NCBI GenBank assembly: GCA_013399895.1
Contig: VXBA01001600.1
Span: 186,463 to 250,462 of the forward strand
Reading direction: 5' to 3'
DNA length: 64,000 nucleotides
From: Serilophus lunatus
Lineage: Eukaryota > Chordata > Aves > Passeriformes > Eurylaimidae
The position numbers and the translations under genes are program-made. This document shows, one piece after another, positions 24,078 to 36,957 of the stretch (its first letter is position 1; each line of letters begins with the position of its first letter). Under the pieces are notes generated by a model. The model was given only the letters and a program-made list of their open reading frames with translations. It was not told the DNA's origin and made no database searches.

Positions 24078-25641
24078 CTAGGAGAATGAGAGGAGAGATT
24101 AAAAAAAGAGAGAACAGCAGATTTTTTTTCCTTTTTTTATTCTGTTAACACAATGTCAGAGATCAGGTTTTTAAAGGACAATATATAGACAATGTGTTGT
24201 TTGTCTCAAATGACAAACTTTTACCCATGGAAATGAATAATCTAAATGTTTTATTTCAAATATGTAACTTTGCAAACTGATCATTATTTTAGAAAGCCTT
24301 GGTCCCAGAAACTATGGCAAATTGGAAGGAGTAGTGATTTGCTTTAAGCTAGAAAATACAAATTTTGGTACTAGACAATGCATATTCTACGAATTACATT
24401 AACTGTGGTATTAAAATTGTTAGTATCTCTAACTCTTTCTTGGCAGCAGTCATACTGTCACTGAGACAAATAAATTCTCCAGGGAGCACAACAGAAATTA
24501 GATTTCTGAGGAGTTAAAAGGATAATACAACACCTCCTGCTATAAAATAATGATGAAATGTACGCCATTTTTCATAAATAATATAAAACTTTTTGAATAG
24601 CACAAAAAAAAAGATTAGATTTGATAATTTTTATATCTAAAAGAGTTATTTTTAAGTCATAATGAGCATTAATGTATTCTGCCTTCACATAGTGAAATTG
24701 AGGCTCTGGTGAAAGGATTTGAAAGGACTGGTATTGCTTGTTTTATTTGTGGAAATGTTACACTGCATGCCCAAGTGTTCTGATGAACTGTTAGTCTTAG
24801 CTATGATTGGACTTCTGTCTGAACTGAAAGGCTGTTTGCTTCTATCTGTGTACTCTTGCTGCCCTTAATGCTTAAACTGGGATTCCCTGTCATTTCTGTG
24901 AAGAAGTCACTCCATTCTTTTTGAACAGAGCTGGTGAACCCAAGGTTAAATTGACAAATATCAAATCCTATATCATCATCAAAGCAAAGTGGGTGCTTTG
25001 GGATTAATCTCAAGTTTTCAAAAGGTACCTCCTTATCCAAATGCACTGTTTTTTAAAGTTCATTTGTCTATTTGGTTTTGGATTTTTGTGCAGAGGGTTT
25101 TTTGTTTGTTTGGGGGGTTTGGGGGGGTTTTGTTTGGTTTGTTGGTTTGGTTTGTTTCGTTCTTTGGTTTTTTTTACTTCACTCTTAGGATAGTGCAGTC
25201 AAAAAACTAGGATTTCTTAAGAATTTTAGTTCATCCAGCAACAGCAGAAAACGAACTTTATAGCTTTGTTTTCAAGCTAATAAGCATATTTTAAGAAATA
25301 CCAAAAAAGGTATAGATATTCCTTATGTTTACAATGCATTATTGTTAGAATAATCGTATCATCCAAATCAGCTCATCCGTCTCTTTAGCTGACAATAAAG
25401 AAGAGACACAGGATTTTATGTATGAAATATGCAGGCAAGGACACTGGGTAGTCATAAAGCTTCTTAAAAATGTTAAGAACAAACCTAGCACCCCATGCTG
25501 TAAATTTTTAAACAATTCAAAAGCTCTATTAAATGAAATAATAGAAATTATAGGCTTATTAAGATAGATTTTTCACTCAGTCTGAGAGAAAGCAAATAGA
25601 GTGCAGACCAGCCTTGGTCCTACATTTCCCTATGATCTTAC
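24078..25641 (-). other. KCNMA1: KCNMA1 intron
   Basis: About 1.6 kb with the G/T tract at 25086. A minus-strand ORF of 81 codons (24801-25046) has no recognised family. Confidence 0.9.
25086..25172. repeat. G/T-rich low-complexity tract (GTTT/GGTTT)
   Basis: Repeated GTTT, GGTTT and two runs of six and seven G on the plus strand. It lies in the intron between 24078 and 25641. Confidence 0.9.
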
Positions 25642-25836
25642 CCCTAGGTCTGCAAATGGCCCATCATACAAAGCCAACTGAGCAACTCGACACCTGTCCC
25701 TGTTTGCAAGTGTCTGGGGCGTGCTGTAACCTCCTCTCAATGCATTTTCCTCAGCAATCAGTGCTTCCAGCTCTGGTGTGGCTCCTCCTGTTACCAATGT
25801 CCGTATCAGTGTGAGGATATTGTCATTGAAGTATGT
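25642..25836 (-). CDS. KCNMA1: KCNMA1 exon, RCK2 after the calcium bowl
   Basis: This 195-nt, phase-0 exon of 65 codons starts TYFNDNILTLIRTLVTGG and ends PFADLG, as in vertebrate Slo1. It covers the helices following the calcium bowl, including the ATPELEALIAEENALRGG segment. It reads QLALYDGPF where I recall QLALLDGPF in mammals; a Tyr at this position may be a bird or lineage feature. The acceptor TCTCTGCAG ends at 25837 and the donor GGG|GTAAGA is at 25641. The upstream intron is about 7.9 kb and the downstream one about 1.6 kb. Confidence 0.98.
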
Positions 25837-28800
25837 CTGCAGAGATAAAAGAAAGCTCTTTAAGCAAACACCATTAAAGTCACAACTGAAGACATCCAAA
25901 TTACAACTTTTCCGGGTTTCTGCTGTTTAAAGTTCTTGGCTGTCTCTTCAAATAATTTTCTATAGAAAGTGAAAAGACAGCAGCCTCCAATTACTCTATT
26001 TTCTTCTATCCCATTAGGCTCCTATACTAGATCCTTCCCTCTAAACACCAATTCAGGCTGATTTTTATTAAAGTACAAAAATTTGAATGATTTATGTTTC
26101 CTATAATTGGTGTTAGTAGTGATGCAATGACTGCTTTCCTTTTCATTGCCTTCATGTCTAATAATGGGCTTTAGGACATGTAATTGTAAAATTCAGACCA
26201 CATTTAAAGCCTACACAGGCTAGATTGCCTTTTTACTCTTGTCACCAATTCGTTGGGGAGCTGCCTTTGTGCTGCAAATGTCATTACTTATTACTGTGGC
26301 TGGACTCTAGCAGTCTAACCGATGTATTGTACTAAACATCTTATTACGAGACTTGACAGTGTTCAGACATAAGCATGTATCAATTAAACATCTTGAGTTC
26401 ATTCCAGATAAATGTATGATGAGTTTGGGATCCTGGTGGTCCTTTTAAAAAACTCTAGGGTATAGGGTAAGTGTGGTTTATTAGGGAAGATTTACTCCAC
26501 ACTGACATTTCACCAGCATCTGTAGCATTGCTGGTCTGTCAGGCAAACAATGGGTATTTAAAATATTAATTTAAATCCAGATGAATGATTTTCAAGTTCA
26601 CTTAAAAGTATACTGGTATAGTTCAGACATAGCCAGTTAAATATCTGCAATGTATCGTACTGGGCAAAAAAAAAGTGTTGAACAAAAAAAGGAGACTCCA
26701 TCACGTATAATGTCACTAATGTCTGTTTTCAGAAGCTTTGCAAGTGCGAGGGACACACAAGGAGAAAATGAGCTCACTGTAGAATACACAGGATTGACAT
26801 TACTGGATCTGTGACTTTTGCTGAATTTAGGACTTGGAACAAATGCCTGTAATCCAATCAAGTAAAAATGATTTAAATGAATTCTCAAACAGTGCTTGTT
26901 GTCTAAAGATAACCCTTTTAAAATAATACTTTTCAATAAAATTCATTGCTCTATGCATATAATGTAACTGTATTTAATACATGGGTAAACTGAGGTACAG
27001 GTTGAAATATTTTATCCTGAGATCAAAAAGCAGAACTGTGTTCTCATCCATGTTACTTTGATATTCTTTCTTTGTATAATGAAACTTCAGTATCATTGTT
27101 CGCTTGAGATGACAGATAAAACAGAAGAAAATGAGTTCTATGTGGCAATGTTTTTCACTGTTACATAGAAGTTTCATAACTTCAAGCTTCTCTGCCTATT
27201 TACATAGGCGTATATGCCATTCACCTGTTGACTTAATTAAAATGAGAGGAACGTATTGTTATTGTTACACATGGCCTAAAGCAAATATTTGCATGACATC
27301 AGTTCCAATTATTTAATATTAGACTGGGTAAGGTACTACATATTTTAAATATAAAGTGTACTGCAAAAAGAAGTCTGACATAAATAGGGGTTCAGGAAGA
27401 TTTGGCTAGTCTAAAAAACCCAGTTAATTTCAAATCAGCTCTTACACAAATGGCTGGACTGTGTAACAATTCAAGTGCAATACTCAAACCTTTCTTAACA
27501 TATAGAAAAATCAATGTGACCCCTTGCAGGAATGTAAGTCTGGACCGATTACGTGATGTTTAATAGGAATTGCCATGGTGAGAGAGAGAGGACATTCAGG
27601 CATGATTGTTTATTCTTCAATTACTTCTTCCTGATGTCCCTGAGGTGAGAATCAGAGTTGCCCTCTTTGGCAACTCTTCCCACTGCGCAATACATTTCCA
27701 ACACAGAAGCACTCAGAATAGAGANTAGTCTCATCTCTTTGCTTTGTCAGTATGTGCTACATAGCAATCAGAACTAAAATAATAAGCATGATTCCTTGGC
27801 TTCTGCAGTTTGGCAGTAATGGTGCTTGACACCAGTTTCATGGATATAAAACCAAATTCTGCTAGATCTAGAGGTTGGAGGCACTGCAATTGTACAAGCT
27901 GGAAATGACCGCAGAAAACTGTAGTTCAACATATTCTATAAAGCACCTTAAGCACACATCTTGATCAAAGCATACCATTTTCTTCAACAGGATCTTTTCT
28001 CATGCCTTTCTCACTCTTTTATTATGGATTTTTGATTCCTTTTCTTCTCTAAGTAGTGATATTTAGTATTATTAAAAAATGCTGTTCTCAGATTTACATC
28101 TATAAATCAACATAGAGCAACATGAAACAAAAGTAAAAGCATATCTTCACTGGCGTTTTTTTTTTCAAATCTGGTTTAAAATGGGGCAAATTATGGTAAG
28201 AAATGTTCACTTGCTCTGAAACTGATGCATGTTGGTTCTTCTAAAATAGCCTGTTATAGGCTGCTGACTTGCAGTGATTGGTAAAACATGAAAAAACTGT
28301 AAAATTTTATTCATAATTTCACTACCCTTTAGAAGTAAAATAGCTAGGCCTTCACTGATTTCTAACCCTTTCTCTCTCTCTTTATTCTGTTATTCAAATT
28401 ATAGCAACAGCCAAAATCCAAGATGCAAATGAGAAAAGAACCAGGTCTACTGTTGATAGAACATAATGCTGTCACCAGAGAAAGGCTTCCCACTGCTAGA
28501 CAAATGTTAATGCAAAGCCAAGACATGTACTAGCAAAAGGGGCAACATTTATCTTGGAACAATGGCTTAATTTGGGTTTCACACCATGACTGATGTGGAT
28601 GTCACCACTTAATCAGATCGATGAGAGCAGTCAGGTGATGGGTTTTGGGTTTGGATTTTTTTTTTTTGGTCATCAATGAGAGAAAAGATTCTAAATTTCA
28701 GGACAAACTGTTTCAGCATTGCTTCTGATCAGAAAATGTTCAGCTCAACCATAAGAAAGAAAAGATGGGTGAATAGCAAGCTGTAACTTGTCATCTTCTG

Positions 28801-31800
28801 CTAAACAGGGTTGCTTCCTCCTGTACTAACGTATTTAACACTTTTTCCTCATGAAAAACCTTTTGACTGTCACAAAAATCAGAATCCTCTCGTTACCTCT
28901 TGCCAGTTTGGAACTGGAGGCACACTGAAAAGCCGAACTAGCTGATATCCATTTCCTTCGGAATAATAATACACTAAAATTAATTTGAGAGTGATCTTCT
29001 ACTTGCACTGTGGGAGGGTACATGGCCTGGATATGCCAGTACTTATAAGAAACTGATCTACAGAATGTCTTTGTGAAAGTGCTGTTGTACTTAAAGTAAC
29101 AAGGCACTTGCCAGTGATGGTAACAAATACCGTTTATTGAGTATAAAATTGTAACTGAAGAAATACTCCTTTGCTATTGTCATTAACTGAACCCCACACT
29201 GAACATTTGTATGACATCGCTCTAATCGGCATCTGGAATGAGAATGTGAAATAGGTGTAGTCTAAACACAGAAAAAAGGAAATGCATCATAGACATTGAA
29301 ACTGGATAAATAGCAAGGAAATTATGACACATATCTGAGCTAGCAGTGCCACCTAGCCCATGCTCCAGAATTGTAGTGCAGCTCTTTCAGATGTTTTGGA
29401 GATGCTTTCCCATTTGTTCAATCATTTTTAAAAGTATAATTACCAGAGTGCTTATGTTTTGCAGTTAATGCTGTCAAGTCTTTTAAACTAATTGGTCTTC
29501 TATGGAAAATGTAACTGAAAATTAGCACATCTTTTAATAATATTGCTTTAACTTTAATAGCACTTTGCCTTTTGTTTATAATTACGCTAAAATTGTCATT
29601 TTCCAAGTAATATCTGGCTTTCTTTGTATTTGCTAGTGTTTTTTCTCTGGATTTCCTTTAAGGCGAGTTCTCCTCCACTGCATGCAGTTTTTAACCTCAC
29701 TTTCCAAAAAGTAAAAATTAATTTGCTTTTCTTTTTCAGTTGGAGGAATGATATATATCCAAACCTGAGGAATGATTGAGATAACATCAGTAACTCATAC
29801 CAACAACAAAAGTGCCTTTGACACAGAATCAACAGCAAAAAATAAATAACATTATTTCACAGTTTGAAAATCTATTAATTGTCAAATTATTTTCCAGTCT
29901 TTAAAGAAGTTTGAGATACATTAAATTACAAGATGCTGCTTGCTAATCCCCTGGACAGACTTGCAAAAAATAGTCTTAAGTTTCAAAATGTCCATAATAC
30001 AGATTAGAACACTTTCCTTTCTGTTTAAATAAGACTGTGAGGATCCCTCAAGGAGAATTCTTGAATAAGGGATATAAAACGTTTTTAACTGTTTTCTTCC
30101 ATTCTGTGCTTTTGTTCATATGAAGAAAAAGTAGGATTTCATAATTTAGAAAAAAAATAAGACACAAGGAAATGAATTCCATGATCTTGAATGCCTTTAA
30201 CGGCACCACGCTGAGAGTACATCAGTTGCCAGTGGTATGTGTGGAGGTATGCCAACCTGCCAGAACTTCTGTAGTTCTCATAGCTTCAGTGCCAAAGGGA
30301 ATAACAGGAAAGTTTTGGCTCTCAGGCCAACTGCTCAAAACTTTGAGGTACTTTATGTTGATAAAATGGTTTCCTTGCATGCACAAGATTTTCTGGAATA
30401 ACCATCTCAACAAGACCCAGAAAGGAAAAAAGTACTTCTGCTCAAAAACTAAAAAATGACCTGTGTCATATAACTTTTCTATAGCTAAAGACACTATTTT
30501 TAAAAAAACATTCACTTAGTCCAATCCCACACTTTGTGGTCACATTCTACTTGGTGACGAGCTCATGCTCAGCTTTTCAGGAGTGGTTCCATCTTGAGAC
30601 TGACAGACTACATGTATTTAAATATGTTATGACAAAACAAATATTGATATATCATTAAAGTATCTGATGGCAGTAGATGTCTCTTCAAAGACATAATAAT
30701 GTTTAGCTGGAGCAATTTAAAAACAGCCACCGCCACAGCAAACACATGAACCATGCGTACAGTCTTCACACAGAGTACAATAAATGCTTGAACAGAAGCC
30801 TGGAGAGACCACTGCTACCAAATCATCAAAATGACAATGCAGATCTTGAGCTTGTTACTGTCTTCTGAGTAATGATGTTTGAGCTATTACACTGTGAATC
30901 CTGGGCTTGTGGAATATATTGTCTTTGCTGCAAAGGAAAAACTATGTGTAGATGGCCAGTAGATTCAGCATTTTAAAAAATTAAACCTCATTAAGCCTTT
31001 TATCTTTGATATAAGGAAAACTAGACAATTTCAAATTTAAAATACCTAATACTGTCATCTTATAGGAAATAACGCAAAACTGGCAGAATTTCAGTATTCA
31101 GATTTAAATCAGAAAGTGACCACACTTCCTTATCTGTGATTCATGAATAGAGTTTAGTGCACTACTTCTCTAGTAATACAAAAATTAAAAAAAAATAATA
31201 CTTTACCACTGATAATACTGGAGAATTATTTTCCAATAGCTGAATATTCTACCAAATTTTTTAAAATATATTTTGTAGGGTTTTTTCTATATATATACAT
31301 CTATATGTATGTTTCAAATTATTCATAGCTCAGAAATAATACTGTATGTGTGAGTATTATTCTTCTTACTGATTTTTCTTACACACACTTTACTACAAAA
31401 TCCCACTACTGTGAGAAGAGATTAATTCTTAAAGGAGCACTTCCTTCATTGTACATGTGCATTGTAGACTATAGAAGGAATTTGCACTACAGAGATATCA
31501 ACAGAGACAATAAATTGGAATTTTCCTATAAAAATTAAGCACTAAAGTGGATTGAACAATGAACTATATATTTGTCTCCAAGTGAACTGGCAAAGGCCAG
31601 CACAGTGTAAACTATACACTTCTTATAGAATTCCGGTGCAATTAACAGGATGAAAGCAGGACTGCAGATCTCAAAATTTAGCTAGGATTTTGGATTCAGT
31701 TTGTCTATATTGGCTTGAAGCTAGACAGAATAAATAGAAGCTTTTTCCTAAAAAACGTGTGCTCCAAAGAAAAAAAAAAAGAAGATAATATATTATAAGT

Positions 31801-33752
31801 AGATTAGTTTGTATGAGAAACGCGCTTTTCCTTGGAGAAGTGAAAGGAGTATACATCTTTCCCTTGAGAATAGGGATAGTAAAGGGAAAACATCTCACAC
31901 ATTTTACACTTTCTGAAGGGTCAGAAAAATGGTACTTTTCCAACTCTTTACTGGGCCTTTGAGGAATAAAAGAGAAAATAACTCTGCCACTGATCAGAAA
32001 AGTGGTGAAAGAAAAGATAGGATGGCGAACAATTCTAAGTGACTGAATCCTTGGCTTGTCTTCTTGATTAGTACTTTTTTCTAAGTATAGAATTTTCTAC
32101 TCCTGTTATCACATTTCTCTGGCTTCAGGCTGCACTGTCCCTGACATACAATATGATCACTTAGATGTGAAAATGTTTGGAAAAAAGACTGTTAAAGAAA
32201 GGAATTGCAGAAATGGAGGGGCATGTTGTCAAAAAATGAGAGTTAATAAAAGCTAGCAATAACTAAAAATATTATGAAGGTTATATGTTAAAAATAAAAT
32301 TTTCTGAACAGGCATGCTCTCTCTATATTTTTCATTTCCTCACTACTAGTTACATGACATATTTTTGTACAAGAAAAAAATTATGTCTAAAACATTTCAC
32401 TTTCTTTCTGTAGTGATATCAGTGGCAACCAGAATGAGTAACCTTATATTTTTCAAGATTCTGGAAGTGTTCTAACTGAATACATTCAGGGGCATTCATA
32501 TAGATAATAATGGGATTAGATAAACAGCTTTCAGTACAATTTGGAACCTTCATGTTAAATCATTCCCATCTATAATTTGAAAATGCTAAATATTTTACAG
32601 ATAGAGATTTTAATTAGAGAAGGTACAGAATTTAAGTGTGCTTATTTAGGCTTTCTGAAAGTGTCACCTCCTCAAAATATTGTAAACAGCTTTCAAGAAA
32701 AGCATTTTCTGAGGTTATTGGAAACTCTTAGACTGCATTAGAATAAAATTTTATCAGTGTAGACTAATATTATTCATCTGTGGATAGAACATACAAGAAA
32801 TATAACAGGGGAAAATTTGAAATACAGACATGTAAATATGAAATACAAATAAAATTTTAAATAATAAAGATCATTGAGATTTTTTTTTAAAACCAAAAAG
32901 CTTCATTCTGAATTTAGGTGAAGCTGACACTTGGCTCCTTCAAAGAAATCCATCTGCTCATATACAGTGCTACTTAGGATTTAAACCAGATGATTCCCAG
33001 TACTATAGAACTTTATTCCATGAAGAGCTCATAAAGCTTAGATGTTAAAAAGACTGTTTCCTTGCTGTAGCTATCAGAGCTTAAGGTCACTCTGAAAGAA
33101 GTGTAGCTCACACTGAGCAAGACTTGTCTAGAAACCTGGTCAATATTAGAAGAGGAAAAGGAGTATAAGCAAGGTGTTAGCTTCAGAACTATACTATGGC
33201 TGCAACCCAAAAGTGCTAATGTAGACATAACCAAAGGCCATATAGTTTCTGGCATATGCTGAAGATTTGATTCACAAGAAAACTCTTATGAAAAGGAGAG
33301 GATAACTCTCTTCACACAAGCAGAATTCATGAGACGTGTACAACAGCTTTCATATAGTTCTCCTCTGGTACTCATAATCAGAGCATTGTTCATAGCTACA
33401 GGATATGAAAAACTCAAAATACAGTTGATGCTGTCTGACATGAATGGTGAACATAGGCACTGACACACTGAATTAGGGTCTGAATTCCAGAAAGAGACAA
33501 CTTTTCTTTGGGAAAATATTATCCTTAAAACCTGACATAAGACTCTTTCCTTATAAAATTGTGGATCCATGGAAATCCTAAGTATCTCAGTTAATGTCCG
33601 TACCCAAAATAATCTAGTTTAAGTTCTGGAATACTCTTCACATTTAAGAAAAAATTGTCCTCTCCTGCCTACCTGGGGAAAAGGGTCTATACTTTTATAT
33701 TCTTTCATAATAACTCTGATGGAAAAGAATGAAAAAGGTTTTTTTTGCTTAC
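25837..33752 (-). other. KCNMA1: KCNMA1 intron
   Basis: About 7.9 kb, AT-rich unique sequence. No mobile element or additional exon recognised; one N at 27725. Confidence 0.85.
27725..27725. other. Single ambiguous base
   Basis: One N inside unique intron sequence between the calcium-bowl exon and the following exon. Confidence 0.95.
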
Positions 33753-33883
33753 TGCGCTCATGAGAGAGTCCAGCACACTGACAGCAAATGCAGTTCCACA
33801 TGCAAAGGGCTGTGTGAGATACAGTTCTGTATCTGGATCATCATCATCATCTTGGTCCAAGAATTGAACATTTGAATCGTTTA
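33753..33883 (-). CDS. KCNMA1: KCNMA1 exon encoding the calcium bowl
   Basis: This 131-nt exon encodes VNDSNVQFLDQ followed by an unbroken run of five aspartates and PDTELYLTQPF, ending at SLMSA. The aspartate run is the calcium bowl, the high-affinity calcium site of the RCK2 domain whose occupancy opens the channel. All five aspartates are intact, so calcium sensing should be preserved. The acceptor TTTTCAG ends at 33884 and the donor is GCA|GTAAGC at 33752. The exon begins with two bases completing a phase-1 codon, so it accepts either 36958-37071 or the cassette 36182-36265. It leaves in phase 0. Confidence 0.98.
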
Positions 33884-36181
33884 CTGAAAATAATAATAAG
33901 AGTAAAATTATAAGGTGCTTCTGGGTCACCAGCATGTGACTTTACACAATACACAGTCAAAGAAAAAGAAACGGCATATGTCTGGAAACACAGACTTGTG
34001 TCTTTGACGTCACTGAAAATTAAATCAAGATGGATGTGAAAATGTGTATTTAAAAATCTGTTGCTCGTAAGAGGTGACACTCTTCATCTTGAGAGGTGAC
34101 TATCCCTTTGCTGTAAAAGTAGCTTCATGGCACCAGCTGCCTGCACTTAAAATGAGGTACAGGATGCTCTTCTACATTGAGACAGTCTTGGTATTGGTCA
34201 GGTAACAGTGGCTAAGGCTGTATATATGTATAGTGTAATGTTATAAGAAGATACAAAGTTAGAACCCTGTTGTAAAATAAAGGCTGTCAATAAAACCCTG
34301 GTCTAGCCCACAGGCATCTGTTAGATGTGCTGCTGTGATCCTTACTGGAGTGGTGTTAATGCATTTACAGCTCAAAAGAGGATAAACTGTCCCTTTAACA
34401 TGCATCTATCTGAATGAATGAGCATTTATTCTCTTGCAGCACTGCCTTTTTTCCAAATATTGGTCTCCATAACTTTAGTTTCTCAGCCATAAATTCTATA
34501 TTAGCCAGTGCAAAAAAGAATCTGCATGAGGCTGTTTTAATGAAAAAGCCCAAATAAAGTAGTACTTGTCATTTAAACTTTCTCTTGGATTTCATTGTCA
34601 CAGTTAAGCCCTCTGCCTCCAACTTATTCCAAATAAGATAGTTGTTTCCTTAAGATGAGTGTATCAAATGGACCTTATTTCATGAAGCACAACTGTTCAG
34701 CTATGCCATCGGAACACTCTTCAACTTACTAAATGACAAATTAATTTCAGTTCCCATGCAAGAAGGAGAAATTAAAAACCTCATGAGCATATGAAACTGC
34801 ATACACTGACTACTTCCCTACTCTCTGTGTGAACACATCTTCTGAGCCAACGCAGTGAACTCTGAAGACAACAGGAGAGCCGCTGTTAACTTGATCAGAC
34901 TTCAGTTCTGGACTTCTAAAGTTAGAAATTCTTCTGCCTGCTATTCTGATCTTCCTTCTCATATAGTTTCATCCCCTCCCATATAGTTTTCTTTCTGATC
35001 CACTCTTTTTCCAAATTATACCACTGCGCTTGCCATACTTAGTTTTCAAAACATAAATTACTACAGATAAAGCCTCATGATAGCTGTATAAATGAGATAA
35101 AAATAGGATTTAAAATTCCTACCTTCCCACTCCTCGATGTAACCGTAAAAACCTAACACCTCAGCACTGCAATCAGAGAAATGCTCTGCCCTGGGAGTCA
35201 GAGGAATTCCATCCAAAGAAACTCCAATATGCAAAATACTTCTTTTTTTAGTATAATACCTATCAATTTATTCTCCAAAATCATAACCAATACAGTATTT
35301 GAAAGTCTGCACCTTAGTTTAGTTTGGTCATCGAGAGCATGAACTATTGACAGTAGGATTCTTTTTCCACTTACTAATATCTGGACTTAGACACCAGCTT
35401 GCTAGCCATGCATGATATCAGTTCCCAAGATGCTACAAATTTAATGTAAATTCTAAAGGTGTGTTTTTATTCTCAATATCTTCCTAATGCAAGTTAGAAT
35501 GCTAGGATTTCAATGAAAGGTCTCTCTCTGGGCTAGGTGAGGTGGGCTTGAAGGCGTGGTGCTGCCCGTAGAGAAAGCTCATCAAACACTGCTCGCAAAG
35601 GCCGGTGAGAGCTCTATGTGTTGAGAGGGAACAATGCAGAAGCTTGGCTACTTCTCTACAGCTTCAAAAACGGAGCTTCTAAGAAAAAGCCTACTCCCCC
35701 CAAATAAACAAACAAATAGGGAAAGTATGATGCTGTGATTTTGTTCTGGTATCTTTTACTTCTTCTTGGACTTCCTGTGAAAACTGCTACAGCATGTCCA
35801 CCAAATTGACAACGGGCTGAAGTAACAAAAAAAGAAAGAGAAAAGGAGAGAAAAATTGATGGAGGAGAGAGGGGGCCCGGGAGGTGAGGACTCAGGCCAA
35901 AGAAAATGAATTGGTGAGGAGGTGCCATGAAAACAGCCGGCAGGTCAGACGGGTGTGATCAAAGGTTTACTGATGCTGCGTGAAAAAAAAAAAAAAAAAT
36001 CATTAAGAAAGACCAGAACAAGACAGTCAGTTTCAACTAGAATCACAAATAAAACACATTCAAAGCAGTGCCATGAGGGTAGCCCCTCTGATACAGCCAG
36101 AGAAATAAAGGAAAAGCTGATGACAGTAAGAACAACAACAGAAAATAAGACAGTGATGTGAAGGAAAAAGGCACTTCTTAC
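33884..36181 (-). other. KCNMA1: KCNMA1 intron after the cassette exon
   Basis: About 2.3 kb. It has a locally GC-richer patch at 35520-35640, a purine-rich patch at 35820-35900, an A17 run at 35983 and UGCAUG at 34755-34760 and 35407-35412. No further exon recognised. Confidence 0.85.
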
Positions 36182-36265
36182 CCAGTTCAGTTATCATAAG
36201 AATGTGGGTTCCACTGTTTTTTTCCTGACTGATTGAAACCAAAGGCAGAAGTTTGCCAGGCTTAG
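36182..36265 (-). CDS. KCNMA1: KCNMA1 alternative cassette exon (28-residue insert before the calcium bowl)
   Basis: This 84-nt exon adds 28 residues, starting AKPGKLLPLV and ending GTHILMITEL. It matches a known optional Slo1 segment between the RCK2 loop and the calcium bowl. I recall 27 residues in mammals, with one leucine fewer, and a 28-residue insert reported in chicken cochlear Slo. The acceptor TTATTAG ends at 36266 and the donor is G|GTAAGA at 36181. Both ends are phase 1, so inclusion or skipping keeps the frame. A long transcript-sense pyrimidine-rich stretch (36266-36380) precedes it, typical of a regulated exon. Nearby introns are short: 692 nt before and about 2.3 kb after. Whether it is used in a given tissue cannot be read from the sequence. 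Confidence 0.92.
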
Positions 36266-36380
36266 CTAATAAGTAAAGTATTTAGGAGGAAAAGAAAGTA
36301 CAGAAAGAGAATAAAGTAAGGGAAAAAGACAGGTAAGGCTCTAAAAAATAAAACTGAAAAAGAAAATAAAGGACAAAGGA
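36266..36380 (-). promoter_or_regulatory. Pyrimidine-rich stretch upstream of the 84-nt cassette
   Basis: In transcript sense this stretch is rich in CTTTCT and TTCTTTTCC-like runs before the acceptor TTATTAG, with purine interruptions. It also contains earlier AG dinucleotides that could act as decoy acceptors. Such runs are typical binding sites for PTB, which often represses cassette exons. No binding can be shown from sequence. Confidence 0.45.
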
Positions 36381-36957
36381 CCACAAATCAAGTTTGTATT
36401 TGCCATGAAAAAAACAGAACAGCTTCTGCACTTCACATCACACCACTTGACAACATAAATACCCACAGTTAGAGTGGAAATCAGAGTCTAGTTACCTACA
36501 ATCATTGTATTCTCAGAAGTAAAATGTCTCATGCTATTATACAGAGTTTGGTTACACATGATTAAACACTTTTGGACCATAAAGAAATGGCCTCTTACAA
36601 CTGATTAAATGCATAGGAAATATCTGCTCATACTTACTGTGTATTTTCCTTTTCTAAGCTTAGCCCAAAGAACCCTGTTTGTTTGTTACACTATGCAAAA
36701 AGCATCTTGTCTGATAGGATATTTATTTAAGAAAATAAGCAAAAATCAAAGGAAGGAGAGAAATATATTTCCGTTATTCAAACAGTGAGCCAACTGTTAC
36801 TAAACTTTATTTAAAGAAAGAAATTCAAAACAGTTATCAAAAGAGAAAACGTAACAGTGTAAGACATAGTCCAGGAAATTTTTCTGTGACTGTATGACAA
36901 GGGAAGTGGGAAAAATATGGGAATGTACAGGAAAGGATAAATGTTAGATTTCCTTAC
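36266..36957 (-). other. KCNMA1: KCNMA1 short intron before the cassette exon
   Basis: 692 nt. Its 3' part is pyrimidine-rich in transcript sense, see the separate entry. It is removed with the cassette as one 3,074-nt intron when the cassette is skipped. Confidence 0.9.

Noticed and set aside
33619..33801. Minus-strand ORF over the calcium-bowl exon donor
   Set aside because: It is a different frame from the calcium bowl and continues into the intron.
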